NCBI GenBank assembly: GCA_964532485.1
Contig: CAZHKE010000013.1
Span: 3,289 to 67,288, forward strand
DNA: 64,000 nucleotides
Source: DATBSK01 sp964532485
GTDB lineage: Bacteria; Actinomycetota; Acidimicrobiia; IMCC26256; PALSA-555
Reading direction: 5' to 3'
The translations under genes and the position numbers were made by a program. Of this stretch, positions 53,798 through 62,757 are shown one piece after another. How positions within the stretch are numbered: position 1 is the first letter of the stretch; each line of letters starts with the position of its first letter. A model generated the notes under the pieces. The model had not been told where the DNA came from. It did no database searches and saw only the letters and a list, made by a program, of their open reading frames with translations.

Positions 53798-54687
53798 TCG
53801 TCGCGGATCGTCGAGCGGGGAACGCGGCCGTCGACGTCGGCGAAGCCGTAGTCGTGGGAGAGCGACAGCGACGTCGCCGCAGTGCCGTTGCGTGCTCGCA
53901 CCGTCGGATCAGTCGCGAGCGCGACGACCCCGCGCCCGACGAAGCGGGGAGTCTCCGCGTCGGCGAGGTCGAAGGTGCCCTCGCCGGGGAGGTCGAGCAC
54001 CGCGCGGCCCTCATCGGTGCGATGCGCGCCGAGCTCGACGATCTCCGTGCGGACGAGCCCGGGCCAGATCGACACCACCGTGACGTCGCGGTCGGCGAGA
54101 TCGTGGGCCATGTCGGCCGTCATCTTGTCGAGCGCGGCCTTGCCGACGCCGTAGAGCACGTTGTGCGCGTACTGGACGGAGCCCGACGACGAGATGTTCA
54201 CGATGAGTCCCGCGTCCGACGCGAGCAGCATCGGCGCGGCGAGCACCGCGGCCACGTAGTGGGAGCGAACGCCGACGTCGATGACCTGGTCCCATGCCTC
54301 GGGTGGGATCTCCCAGAACGGCCTTCCGAGCCAGGGCGCGAGGTCGATGGCCGAGTACACGTTGTTGACCAGGACGTCGAGGCGGCCTGCGTCGCGCCGC
54401 ACCCTCTCGAACAGCGCGGCGACTGCCGCGTCGTCGTGGTGGTCGCAGACGACGCCGACGGCCTCACCGCCGAGCGCCTCGATCTCCGCGACGGTCTCGC
54501 CGATCGTGCCGGGGACCGGCCCGGGCTCGATCGTGCGCGCCGTCAGATACACGGTCGCGCCGGCGGCGCCGAGCTCGAGCGCGATGCCCTTGCCGATGCC
54601 CCGGCTCGCGCCCGTGACGACGGCGACGCGCCCGTCGAGGGGTTGCGTCACCCGCGTGGCATCCGGTCGCATGGCATCGGGGCCCAC
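53794..54687 (-). CDS. Short-chain dehydrogenase/reductase
   Basis: 297 residues. Rossmann motif TGASRGIGKGIALELG; LVNNVYSA; catalytic Ser in NISSSGSVQYAHNVLYGVGKAALDKM with YGVGK supplying Tyr and Lys. Long C-terminal region resembles DHRS1-like enzymes. GTG start at 54687; an ATG at 54672 is possible. It ends 4 bp inside the CoA-transferase stop (CTAG shared). Confidence 0.9.
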   Translation of the reverse strand: MGPDAMRPDATRVTQPLDGRVAVVTGASRGIGKGIALELGAAGATVYLTARTIEPGPVPGTIGETVAEIEALGGEAVGVVCDHHDDAAVAALFERVRRDAGRLDVLVNNVYSAIDLAPWLGRPFWEIPPEAWDQVIDVGVRSHYVAAVLAAPMLLASDAGLIVNISSSGSVQYAHNVLYGVGKAALDKMTADMAHDLADRDVTVVSIWPGLVRTEIVELGAHRTDEGRAVLDLPGEGTFDLADAETPRFVGRGVVALATDPTVRARNGTAATSLSLSHDYGFADVDGRVPRSTIRDD

Positions 54688-54706
54688 GGCTCGCCATCAT
54701 GGCGCA

Positions 54707-55165
54707 GTGGACGACTCCCCGGAGCCCGAAGAGGAGGTCCGCGCCGCGAACGCAGCCTTCTACGCTGCCTTCGAGGCGTGCGATCTCGACGCGATGTCGA
54801 CGGTGTGGGAGCACTCCGACCGGGTCACGGTCACGCACCCGGGCTGGCCGTCGTTGCGTGGCTGGGCGCGCGTGATCGGGTCGTGGGAGGCGATCTTCGC
54901 CAACACGGCGTACATCCAGTTCGTGCTGACCGACGAGGTCGTGACGGTCGTCCACGACGCGGCGTGGGTGACGTTGGACGAGAACATCCTGCAGTCGGTC
55001 GGCTCCTCGGCCGGCGGCACGGCCGACGAGCCGACCGAGCCTGATGAGGCGCTGTCGGGCGCGCGGATCGCGGCGCTCAACGTGTTCGCTCGGTGTGACG
55101 ACGGCTGGCGCCTCGTGGTGCATCACGGCTCACCCGTGTCGGCATCGGCCGACTTCGAGCGGTGA
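54707..55165 (+). CDS. NTF2/SnoaL-like protein
   Basis: 152 residues of the NTF2-like cone fold: EEEVRAANAAFYAAFEACDLDAMSTVWEHSDRVTVTHPGWPSLRGWARVIGSWEAIF at the start, and NVFARCDDGWRLVVHHGSPV at the end. Some have polyketide cyclase or ketosteroid isomerase activity, others bind ligand; role unknown. GTG at 54707. Confidence 0.8.
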   Translation: MDDSPEPEEEVRAANAAFYAAFEACDLDAMSTVWEHSDRVTVTHPGWPSLRGWARVIGSWEAIFANTAYIQFVLTDEVVTVVHDAAWVTLDENILQSVGSSAGGTADEPTEPDEALSGARIAALNVFARCDDGWRLVVHHGSPVSASADFER

Positions 55166-55171
55166 CGCGCG

Positions 55172-55945
55172 CTATGTGCGGTTCGCGGCGACCCAGCGCT
55201 CGAGTGCGGGGCCACTCTCGAAGCTGCTGATCAGCGCGTAGCGCGTGTCGTCCGCGGGATGGCACACCACGTGCCAGAGCCGCTGGGTGTCGACCACGAA
55301 GCGAGCACCGCGGTGGAGTGGCAGGTGCACCTCGGTGGCCGGGTCGGGCAGCCCATCGGGGCCCTGCTCCATGAGGATCATGAACGAGTCGGGGAAGTCG
55401 GTCAGCTCGATCCACTGCCGCACGACCCAGCCCTCCCCTTCGGGGTTGAACCGGTTGTTGTCGTCGCGATGGATGCTGCGCAACGAGTCTTCGTAGCTCT
55501 GGGGCTCGAGCCGGATCGTCCGCACTCGTCCGAAGTCGGCACCGACGCCTTCGACCTCGCGCACAAGTGTCGGGCACCGCTTGGCATTGCTCGTCCAGCG
55601 CCCGCCCTTGTCGGGACGCTCGTCGCCCGGCTTCCAGAAGCCCCGGCAGTCGAGCTCGCCGTCGGCGGTCGCGATGGGAGCGAAGTTCGTGTCGCCCCCG
55701 CTCTTCCAGTCCATGTACTCGAGGGAGAGGTACTCGTCCTCGGGGACCGGCGGGTCGAGGTCGGTGAGCGCGACGAAGCCGCGCTCGGCGAGCGCTTCGA
55801 GTCGAGTGTGGGGCGTCTCGAGCGGGATGTCGGTCGACCAGTGCGGCAGGTTGAGGAGCTCACCCAGATCGGGTCGCTCACTGCGGGCCGGGATACCCGG
55901 CCCGCGGCCGCTCGCTCCCCGGGTTTCGCTCACCGCTTCGGCCAC
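55172..55945 (-). CDS. Aspartyl/asparaginyl-hydroxylase-like 2OG-Fe(II) oxygenase candidate
   Basis: 257 residues. The putative iron/2OG site is SIHRDDNNRFNPEGEGWVVRQWIELTD (HxD) and PLHRGARFVVDTQRLWHVVCHPADDTRYALISSF (distal His, Arg). This layout is seen in aspartyl-hydroxylase-type cupin folds; the match is by motif and weak. Residues 10-25 (GASGRGPGIPARSERP) are encoded by a diverged copy of the 56-bp repeat, so the genuine N-terminus may lie later, for example near PDLGELLNL. GTG start at 55945 is the first in-frame start. Confidence 0.65.
   Translation of the reverse strand: MAEAVSETRGASGRGPGIPARSERPDLGELLNLPHWSTDIPLETPHTRLEALAERGFVALTDLDPPVPEDEYLSLEYMDWKSGGDTNFAPIATADGELDCRGFWKPGDERPDKGGRWTSNAKRCPTLVREVEGVGADFGRVRTIRLEPQSYEDSLRSIHRDDNNRFNPEGEGWVVRQWIELTDFPDSFMILMEQGPDGLPDPATEVHLPLHRGARFVVDTQRLWHVVCHPADDTRYALISSFESGPALERWVAANRT
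55870..55918 (-). repeat. Diverged copy of the 56-bp repeat inside the oxygenase-like gene
   Basis: Forty-five of 49 positions match the tandem unit at 52.4 kb, in reverse orientation. Its stem GGGCCGGG-TAT-CCCGGCCC is a perfect 8 bp, longer than in the array copies, with a loop change. It encodes part of the N-terminus of the oxygenase-like protein. Confidence 0.85.
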
Positions 55946-55976
55946 CCGGCCATTCTAAGGATCGAATCGAGCAGAA

Positions 55977-57221
55977 TCAGAACGAGAGATCGCCGGTCGC
56001 GGCGTCGAGTGACCGATGGTCGGCCCACGCGGCGCGGAGGTTGCGGGCGATCAGCGCCTGGTGCACCTCGTCGGCGCCGTCGACGAGCCGTGCCGAGCGC
56101 GCGTGCCGCAGCATCCGCTCGAGCGGTGTGTCGGCCGAGTAGCCGAGCGCGCCGTGGACCTGGACCGCCCGGTCGACGACGCGCCACAGCGTGTTCGCGA
56201 CGTGATGCTTCGCGAAGCTGACCTCCTGTCGGAACGGTTCACCGCGCTCGATCTTGTACGCCGCGTGCAGCACCATCAGCTTGGCGGCGTAGAGCTCCAT
56301 CGCCGAGTCGGCCATCATCCACTGGATCGCCTGCTTGTCGGCGAGTGGCGCACCGTGCAGCTCGCGACGCTCGGCGCGCTCCACGAGCATCTCGAGCGCG
56401 GTCTCGATCTGCCCGATCCAGCGCATGCAGTGCGCGAGGCGCGCGGGCCCGAGGCGCGCCTGGCCGAGCAGGTGGCCGTTGCCACGGCCACCGAGCACCT
56501 TGTCGTTGCCGACCTTGAGGTTCTCGATGCGGATCTCACAGTGGTTGTGCGCGCCGGCCATCGTCTCGATGTCGCGCACGACCTCCCAACCGTCCGCGGG
56601 GAGGTCGACGATGAACGCGGTGTTCGATGCCTGTGGCGGATCGGCGTCGGGGTCGGTCTTGGCGATCAGGATCGCGAACTTGGCGCCCCGCGCACCGGAG
56701 ATGAACCACTTGTGGCCGTTGATCGTCCACTCTTCGGTCGCCTCGTCGAGGACGGCCGTGGTGCGGATGCCCGTGGGATCGGAGCCCGCGACCTCGGGCT
56801 CGGTCATCGCGAAGCAGGACCGACACCGACCCTCGACGAGCGGGCGCAGGTACTCCTCCTTCTGCTGGTCGGTCGCGTGGTGCAACAGGGTGTGCTGGTT
56901 GCCCTCGTCGGGGGCTTGCGCGTTCAGGACGAACGGGCCGAACGTCGTGCGGGCCGCCTCCGCGGACACGAAGGCCATCGCGGTCGGCCCGAGGCCGAGG
57001 CCACCCCACTCCTCGGGCATGTGGGGCAGGAACACGCCCCACTCCTTCGCCTTCTCCCGGAGCCCGATGATCATCGCGACGACGTCGCGCCGCTCGGGTT
57101 CCGCGGGTGCGGCGTTCGCGTAGAGCTTCTCCTCGCCAGGGCGTACCTCGGCGTCCATGAGCTCGCGCACGCGCCTGCGCACGTCCTCGACGTCGGGCGG
57201 CAGGGTGAAGTCGACGGCCAT
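55977..57221 (-). CDS. Acyl-CoA dehydrogenase
   Basis: 414 residues, third FadE-type enzyme in the window. VFLPHMPEEWGGLGLGPTAMAFVSAEAA, CFAMTEPEVAGSDPTGIRTTA, KWFISGARGAKFAILIAKTD and VHGALGYSADTPLERMLRHARSARLVDGADEVHQALIARN are diagnostic. ATG at 57221 is 7 nt after TACGCT (57234-57229). It diverges from a short-chain dehydrogenase. Confidence 0.94.
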   Translation of the reverse strand: MAVDFTLPPDVEDVRRRVRELMDAEVRPGEEKLYANAAPAEPERRDVVAMIIGLREKAKEWGVFLPHMPEEWGGLGLGPTAMAFVSAEAARTTFGPFVLNAQAPDEGNQHTLLHHATDQQKEEYLRPLVEGRCRSCFAMTEPEVAGSDPTGIRTTAVLDEATEEWTINGHKWFISGARGAKFAILIAKTDPDADPPQASNTAFIVDLPADGWEVVRDIETMAGAHNHCEIRIENLKVGNDKVLGGRGNGHLLGQARLGPARLAHCMRWIGQIETALEMLVERAERRELHGAPLADKQAIQWMMADSAMELYAAKLMVLHAAYKIERGEPFRQEVSFAKHHVANTLWRVVDRAVQVHGALGYSADTPLERMLRHARSARLVDGADEVHQALIARNLRAAWADHRSLDAATGDLSF

Positions 57222-57263
57222 GCCCCCGAGCGTAGGTCGCGAACGGGATCTAGTGTCCGGACG
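57222..57263. promoter_or_regulatory. Divergent leaderless promoters (acyl-CoA dehydrogenase / SDR)
   Basis: Minus TACGCT (57234-57229), 7 nt before the dehydrogenase ATG; plus TAGTGT (57251-57256), 7 nt before the SDR ATG. Forty-two nt gap. Confidence 0.6.
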
Positions 57264-58109
57264 ATGGCAGGACGCATGGGCGGCCGCGGCGAGCGCCGAA
57301 TGGACGGCAAGGTCGCGATCGTGACCGGGTCGACGCGCGGCATCGGACGGGCTACGGCGGTGCGGTTCGCCGAAGAGGGCGCGGCGGTGATCGTGACCGG
57401 GCGCACCGAGGACGCAGGCCGCGAGGCGGAGCAGGAGATCCGCGACGCGGGCGGCGAAGCGACGTTCGTGCGCACCGACCTCGCGAACGAGAGCGACGTC
57501 GTCGCGATGGTCGCCGCTGCGGTCGACCGCTACGGCAAGGTCACCACGCTGGTCAACAATGCCGCGCCTACCGAGCTCATGGGACCCGGTCAGCTCGACC
57601 GGCGCGTGACCGAGCTCGAGAACGACGCGTGGGACTCGATCATGCTCGTCGCGCTCAAGGCGGTGGTGTGGGCGTGCAAGCACTCGATCCCCGAGATGAC
57701 GAAGGCGGGTGGCGGTGCGATCGTCAACATCTCCTCGGCCGCGTCGTTGCTCGGCACGCCCGGCCTCGACACCTACACGGCGGCGAAGGGCGCGCTGAAC
57801 ACGCTCACGCGGTCGATGGCCGTCGAGTACGCGCCCGACGGCATCCGCTCCAACTGCATCGTCTCCGGGATGGTCCTGACGAGCGAGGGCGCGTTCAAGA
57901 TGATGGAGGATCCGGTGATCGGAGGCGCAACGAAGGCGATGCACCTGACCCGCCTCGGCCTGCCGATCGACATCGCCAACGCCGCGCTGTTCCTCGCGTC
58001 CGACGAGTCGGCGTTCGTCACTGGTGCGGTGATCCCCGTCGACGGCGGAGTCACCGCGCGCATGCCGGTGCCCGACATCTCCGCGTCAGACATCGACCTG
58101 GGCGGCTGA
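57264..58109 (+). CDS. Short-chain dehydrogenase/reductase
   Basis: 281 residues. IVTGSTRGIGRATAVRFAEEGAAVIVTGRTED binds the coenzyme; NISSAASLLGTPGLDTYTAAKGALNTL carries Ser-Tyr-Lys. C-terminus DESAFVTGAVIPVDGGV is the classical FabG-like end. ATG at 57264 is 7 nt after TAGTGT; an internal ATG at 57300 also fits the conserved start. Confidence 0.92.
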   Translation: MAGRMGGRGERRMDGKVAIVTGSTRGIGRATAVRFAEEGAAVIVTGRTEDAGREAEQEIRDAGGEATFVRTDLANESDVVAMVAAAVDRYGKVTTLVNNAAPTELMGPGQLDRRVTELENDAWDSIMLVALKAVVWACKHSIPEMTKAGGGAIVNISSAASLLGTPGLDTYTAAKGALNTLTRSMAVEYAPDGIRSNCIVSGMVLTSEGAFKMMEDPVIGGATKAMHLTRLGLPIDIANAALFLASDESAFVTGAVIPVDGGVTARMPVPDISASDIDLGG

Positions 58110-58121
58110 TCCGGGCCTCGA

Positions 58122-58460
58122 TCAGCTGTCGGCATCACGGGCTCGCGCCAGCGCGTCGTCGAGGCTCATCTCGATGTCGCGGTGGAACGGGATCAGCGGG
58201 GTCACGTCCCAGGTCGCGTAGCGAAACGACGGCAGCGTCGTGAGCATGAGGTGCAGGTCGTCGTTCGACTCGCAGTCGACGACGAAGCACACGCCGAGCG
58301 GACCGATGAACACGCCACCGCCGTGCACCTTGCCGTCACGCTCCAACGAGGCGAGCAGCTCGAGCGTGTCGTGCGACGCCTGGAGGAACTCCGCCGTCGG
58401 CTCGGCGGTCCCGTCGATCTCTCCGGTCACCAGGAAGAGCACGGCGTGCACGATACGCAC
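58122..58460 (-). CDS. Muconolactone-isomerase-like small protein
   Basis: 112 residues of the ferredoxin-like fold: HAVLFLVTGEIDGTAEPTAEFLQASHDTLELLASLERDGKVHGGGVFIGPLG, DCESNDDLHLMLTTLPSFRYATWDVTPLIPFH. It resembles the muconolactone delta-isomerase/YCII type, function unknown. GTG at 58460 is the outer of two possible starts. Divergent with a sugar-phosphate isomerase gene. Confidence 0.75.
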   Translation of the reverse strand: MRIVHAVLFLVTGEIDGTAEPTAEFLQASHDTLELLASLERDGKVHGGGVFIGPLGVCFVVDCESNDDLHLMLTTLPSFRYATWDVTPLIPFHRDIEMSLDDALARARDADS

Positions 58461-58473
58461 GTAGCCTGACCGG

Positions 58474-59286
58474 GTGCATCCGCGGTTGTCGGTGAGCGCG
58501 GTGTCGAGCTGGCGCTGGACCCTCGACGAGGACCTGGCCTTCTGGGCCGACGCCGAGATCGCCCACGTCGGGCTGTCGTTCCGCAAGCTCGAGGACCACG
58601 GCATCGATGCGGCCATCGCTCGGATCCGCGACGCCGGGGTCCGGGTGAGCAACCTCGTCGAGCTGGGATGGTGGGATCTCGCCGAGACCGCGACGTGGCG
58701 GACGCAGCAGGAGCGTCTCGAGCGTGCGGTGGATGTCGCGTCCGACCTCGGTGGCTGCCTCGTGCTCACGACGGGGCCGGCACTCCGCCTCGACTGGGAC
58801 GATGCCGCCACCCGCTTCTGCGATGCGCTCGTCCCGGTGCTCGAACGAGCCGCGAGGAGCGACGTCCCGGTGACCGTCGAGCACACCGGGCCCCTGCGCC
58901 TCGACCTCAGCTTCTGCACGTCGTTCACCGACGGCGCCGACCTCGCCCGCCGTGCCGGCATCGGCCTGTGCATGGAGATCAGCTCGTGCTTCGCCGAGCG
59001 CGACCTGATCGGTCGGGTTGCCTCCTCCGCCGACGTGCTCGAGCACGTGCAGGTCAGCGACTTCGTGATCGGGAGCCTGTGCACGCCCGACCGGGCGGTG
59101 CCCGGCGACGGCGACATCCCGCTCGAACGCATCGTGGGTGCGCTGTTGGGTGCCGGGTACCCGGGTGCCTTCGAGCTCGAGCTCGTCGGTCCGCGGATCG
59201 AGGACGAGGGCTACCGGTCCGCGATCTCGCGCTCGGTCGAGCGCCTCGATCTCCTGTTGAGCCGGCTCGATGCTCAGCGCGCGTAG
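58474..59286 (+). CDS. Sugar phosphate isomerase/epimerase (xylose isomerase-like TIM barrel)
   Basis: 270 residues. AP-endonuclease 2/xylose-isomerase fold with VSAVSSWRWTLDEDLAFWADAEIAHVGLSFRKLED, VTVEHTGPLRLDLSFCTSFTDG and ELELVGPRIEDEGY; the acidic residues provide metal sites. Substrate unknown. GTG at 58474 is 6 nt after TAGCCT (58462-58467). Its 3' end overlaps the minus-strand monooxygenase by 13 bp. Confidence 0.85.
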   Translation: MHPRLSVSAVSSWRWTLDEDLAFWADAEIAHVGLSFRKLEDHGIDAAIARIRDAGVRVSNLVELGWWDLAETATWRTQQERLERAVDVASDLGGCLVLTTGPALRLDWDDAATRFCDALVPVLERAARSDVPVTVEHTGPLRLDLSFCTSFTDGADLARRAGIGLCMEISSCFAERDLIGRVASSADVLEHVQVSDFVIGSLCTPDRAVPGDGDIPLERIVGALLGAGYPGAFELELVGPRIEDEGYRSAISRSVERLDLLLSRLDAQRA

Positions 59287-59561
59287 ACGACCTCGGGTGG
59301 TTCGGCCAGCACGTCGGTGAGCTGCTCCTGTGCGACGCGCACCGCGTCGGTCGCGCGGTGAGCCGTGAGGGCGTCGTCGTCGGTGAAGACCTCGTAACCG
59401 AGCACGACGTCGGGTTCGTCGCGCGCGGCGTGCACGACGAACATGTCGTTCCCGGGCTCGGCGCGCGTCGCCACCGCCAGCGCTTCGAGGATGGCGAGCA
59501 GCTCGTTCCCTCGACCGGGGGCCGCGGTGAGGCGAGTGAAGATCACGACCGGCGTGGCCAC
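59274..59561 (-). CDS. Antibiotic biosynthesis monooxygenase (ABM) domain protein
   Basis: 95 residues. VVIFTRLTAAPGRGNELLAILEALAVATRAEPGNDMFVVHAARDEPDVVLGYEVFTDDDALTAHRATDAV fits the ABM/quinol monooxygenase fold. Often dimeric. GTG start at 59561. Biochemical role unknown. Confidence 0.86.
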   Translation of the reverse strand: MATPVVIFTRLTAAPGRGNELLAILEALAVATRAEPGNDMFVVHAARDEPDVVLGYEVFTDDDALTAHRATDAVRVAQEQLTDVLAEPPEVVYAR

Positions 59562-59580
59562 CGCCCGATCCTACGTACCG

Positions 59581-60792
59581 TCACCCCCGGGCCGCCGCGA
59601 ACGCGCCCGGCCCGTCGAAGACGTCACGCCGCCAGCGATCGGGGGTCAGCAGCAGCGCCCGTGGGTAGTCCTCGAACATCCAGCGGGCGAAGCTGCGGCG
59701 CGTCCAGTCCGTGAGCCCGGCGGCGCGGATCGCCGCCCGCGCTCCCGACGGGTTGGCGAGCACGCGTTGCAGGAATGCCGCGAAGCGCAGGTCGCGTCCG
59801 AGCGTGCGCTCGACGCTGCGGCGGTACCGGCGCCCGACCCGCGCGGCGTCGCCCCCGCGCGCGATCGCCTCGGACGCGAGGATCCCGGTCTCCAACGCCT
59901 GGGCGATGCCCTCGCCCGTCATCGGGTCGACGACGCTCGCCGCGTCGCCCACGTAGAGCACGCGGTCGTCGACGAGTCGAGCCGGGTCGAACGTGGTGGG
60001 GATCGGCCACGCGCGGTGGGATGCCTCGGCCGTCGCGTTCGGGCCCAGGACGCGCCGCAGTGCCGGGCGCGCCAGGACGTCGGGCCAGAGCACCTTGAGG
60101 TCCTTCCCGCTGACGCCCGGCGTCCGCAGCACGCCGAACCCCACGTTGGCGCGCCCGCCCGGCAGCGGGAACACCCACGCGTACCCGGGCAGGAGGTCCT
60201 CCTCGAACAGCACCCACTGGCGTGCGTCGTCGACCCCGTCGAAGTACTGGCGGACCGCGTGCCACGTCCCGAGGTCGGCCGGAGCACCCGGCTCGCACAG
60301 GCGGCGAACGGCCGACCAGTGGCCGTCGGCTCCGATCAGGTGTGCCGCGTGGATCTCCTCGTCGCCGACGACGGCGCGCACGCCCTCGGCGGACTGTGCA
60401 AGCGACGACAGCGCCGCGCCGGCACGTACGTCGATGCCGCGGCCGTGCGCGGTGCGCACGAGGGCGTCGTCGAGCTCCAGGCGCGACACGACCGCCGAGT
60501 GCATGCCCGTCTCCGGGAGCGGCAGCGAGACCTCCCGGCCGCTCGGTGACACCAGCACCGTCTCGCGCACGGTGACGGTGCCGTCGAGGTCGGGGATCTC
60601 GACGCCGAGGTGCTCGAGCAGCCGCAGCGCCTGGGCGGTGAGTCCGTCGCCGCAGGTCTTGTCGCGCGGGAACGAGGCCCTGTCGACGAGCAGCGTGCGC
60701 AGGCCCCGCTCGTGTGCGGTCATGGCCGCGGCCACGCCGGCCGGGCCCGCACCGACGACGAGGACGTCGAGCGGTGTCGGACCCGAGGCCAT
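59581..60792 (-). CDS. Geranylgeranyl-reductase-type FAD oxidoreductase
   Basis: 403 residues. LDVLVVGAGPAGVAAAMTAHERGLRTLLVDRASFPRDKTCGDGLT starts with the FAD dinucleotide motif and the KxCGxG hallmark of the geranylgeranyl reductase family; YVGDAASVVDPMTGEGIAQALETGILASE follows. Likely saturates a prenyl chain such as that of menaquinone. ATG at 60792 with TACCGT about 8 nt upstream. Confidence 0.9.
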   Translation of the reverse strand: MASGPTPLDVLVVGAGPAGVAAAMTAHERGLRTLLVDRASFPRDKTCGDGLTAQALRLLEHLGVEIPDLDGTVTVRETVLVSPSGREVSLPLPETGMHSAVVSRLELDDALVRTAHGRGIDVRAGAALSSLAQSAEGVRAVVGDEEIHAAHLIGADGHWSAVRRLCEPGAPADLGTWHAVRQYFDGVDDARQWVLFEEDLLPGYAWVFPLPGGRANVGFGVLRTPGVSGKDLKVLWPDVLARPALRRVLGPNATAEASHRAWPIPTTFDPARLVDDRVLYVGDAASVVDPMTGEGIAQALETGILASEAIARGGDAARVGRRYRRSVERTLGRDLRFAAFLQRVLANPSGARAAIRAAGLTDWTRRSFARWMFEDYPRALLLTPDRWRRDVFDGPGAFAAARG

Positions 60793-60975
60793 CACGCCCG
60801 ACGGTAGGCGGGCGAGGCGCCGGCGGGGCACCGGGCCGTGGGGGCGACGGGCTCGTGCGGCCGACCGGGCTGGGGGCCGTTTCGACGCCGCGCCGGGCGG
60901 CGGGCCAGAATCTCGGGCGCACATCGGAGCAGGCGGCGCGCCGGCGCCGCGCCCGTCGACCGACGCAGGAGCACC

Positions 60976-61758
60976 ATGAACATCGCCGTCTGCGTGAAGC
61001 AGATCCCCGACCCGGCCACGCCGGGCGAGCTCGACGACGCGACCAAGACCCTCAAGCGCGAGGGCAAGCTGATCCTCGACGAGTCCGACAGCTACGGCGT
61101 CGAGATGGCCCTCCAGCTGGCCGACAAGGCCGGCGGTGGCGACGTGACCCTCATCTCGATGGCACCCAACAACGAGGTGTCGGGCTTGCGCACGGCGCTG
61201 GCCATGGGCGCGGCCAAGGCCGTGCTCGTCTCCGACGACGCGCTCCAGGGCAGCGACTCGCTGAGCACGGCCAAGGTGCTCGCCAAGGCGGTCGAGCGCG
61301 TCGGCGACATCGACCTCGTGCTCACCGCCACCGAGTCGACCGACGGCTACACGGGCACCGTGCCCGAGCAGGTGGCCGAGCTGCTCGGCTGGCCGTCGCT
61401 CACGTTCGCGAAGCACATCGAGATCGCGGACGGCACGGTGAAGATCGACCGCCAGACCGAGGCCGGCTACGACGTCGTGGAGGCGTCGCTGCCCGCGGTC
61501 GCCAGCGTGACCGCCGGCGTCGTCGAGCCGCGGTACCCCTCGTTCAAGGGGATCATGGCGGCGAAGAACAAGCCGGTCGACGAGGTGAAGGTCGCCGACC
61601 TCGGCCTCTCGGCCGATCAGGTCGGGTGGGCCGGTGCCCACCAGGAGATCTCCGACGTCCGGGCCGCGCCGGCCCGCGAGGCGGGCGAGAAGATCGAAGA
61701 CGAGGGCGACGCCCACGAGAAGATCGTGGCGTTCCTCGAGCAGCTGAAGGTCATCTAG
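60976..61758 (+). CDS. etfB: Electron transfer flavoprotein, beta subunit
   Basis: 260 residues. Start MNIAVCVKQIPDPATPGEL; LVLTATESTDGYTGTVPEQVAELLGWP and the DLGLSADQVGWAGAH loop are typical of EtfB. It accepts electrons from the acyl-CoA dehydrogenases in this region and passes them to the quinone pool with EtfA. AGGAG lies 5 nt before the ATG. Operon with etfA after 21 nt. Confidence 0.96.
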   Translation: MNIAVCVKQIPDPATPGELDDATKTLKREGKLILDESDSYGVEMALQLADKAGGGDVTLISMAPNNEVSGLRTALAMGAAKAVLVSDDALQGSDSLSTAKVLAKAVERVGDIDLVLTATESTDGYTGTVPEQVAELLGWPSLTFAKHIEIADGTVKIDRQTEAGYDVVEASLPAVASVTAGVVEPRYPSFKGIMAAKNKPVDEVKVADLGLSADQVGWAGAHQEISDVRAAPAREAGEKIEDEGDAHEKIVAFLEQLKVI

Positions 61759-61779
61759 GACTGGTTGGTGGTCTGAGCC

Positions 61780-62748
61780 ATGGGACTCTCGAAGATCTGG
61801 GTGTACGCCGAGGCCGACGGTGACAAGCCCGCCACGAGCACGCTCGAGCTCCTCACGAAGGCGCGCGAGCTGGGTGACACCGTCGAGTGCGTGTTCGTCG
61901 GTGCGAACGCCGACGCGCTCGCGGGCGCGCTCGGGGAGCACGGCGCGACCAGGGTGCATGCGATCGACAACGGTGACGTGCTCGCCGGCGTGGTCGGTGC
62001 GGGCGCGCTCGCGAAGCTGATCGAGTCGGAGCCGCCGGACCTGGTGCTGTTCGCGCAGACCTACGACGGTCGCGACGCGCTCGGGCGTCTCTCGGTGAAG
62101 ATCGACCGACCCGCGCTCACGAACGGGACGGATCTGAAGGTCGACGGCGACGCGGTGACGGTCGGCACGGCGATCTTCGGCGGCAACACGCTCGTCGACA
62201 CGAGGTTCACCGGCGAGAAGCCGTTCCTCGCCGCGATCAGGCCGAAGTCGTTCGCGGCGGAGCCCGGTGGCGGCGCCGCCGCCGAGGTCGTCGCCGTCGA
62301 CGGTGTCGACACCGGCCGTGCGGCGGAGGCGAAGGTGCTCGAGCGCCACGTCGAGGAGCGCGAGGGCCCGAAGCTCGAGGAGGCACCCGTCGTGGTGTCG
62401 GGTGGCCGCGGCATCGGCAGCGCCGAGGCCTACGAGCCGCTCGTGGACGAGCTCGCGAAGCTGCTGAACGGCGCGTCGGGTGCATCGCGAGCGATCGTCG
62501 ACGCGGGCTGGGTGCCGTACGCGAAGCAGGTCGGGCAGACCGGCAAGACCGTGAAGCCGAAGGTGTACCTCGCGCTCGGCATCTCCGGCGCGACGCAGCA
62601 CCTCGTCGGCATGAAGGGCTCCGACAACATCATCGCGATCAACAAGGACGGTGAGGCGCCGATCTTCTCCGTGGCGGACCTCGGGGTCGTGGGGGACGTG
62701 CACAAGGTCGTGCCGAAGCTGATCGAGGCGCTGAAGGCCCACGGCTGA
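61780..62748 (+). CDS. etfA: Electron transfer flavoprotein, alpha subunit
   Basis: 322 residues. N-terminal alpha/beta domain starting MGLSKIWVYAEADGDKPATSTLELLTKARELGDTVECVFVGANADAL, then the C-terminal FAD domain: PVVVSGGRGIGSAEAYEPLVDELAKLLNGASGASRAIVDAGWVPYAKQVGQTGKTVKPKVYLALGISGATQHLVGMKGSDNIIAINKDGEAPIFSVADLGVVGDVHKVVPKLIE. Length is typical. Confidence 0.97.
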   Translation: MGLSKIWVYAEADGDKPATSTLELLTKARELGDTVECVFVGANADALAGALGEHGATRVHAIDNGDVLAGVVGAGALAKLIESEPPDLVLFAQTYDGRDALGRLSVKIDRPALTNGTDLKVDGDAVTVGTAIFGGNTLVDTRFTGEKPFLAAIRPKSFAAEPGGGAAAEVVAVDGVDTGRAAEAKVLERHVEEREGPKLEEAPVVVSGGRGIGSAEAYEPLVDELAKLLNGASGASRAIVDAGWVPYAKQVGQTGKTVKPKVYLALGISGATQHLVGMKGSDNIIAINKDGEAPIFSVADLGVVGDVHKVVPKLIEALKAHG

Positions 62749-62757
62749 GCGTCGGCC

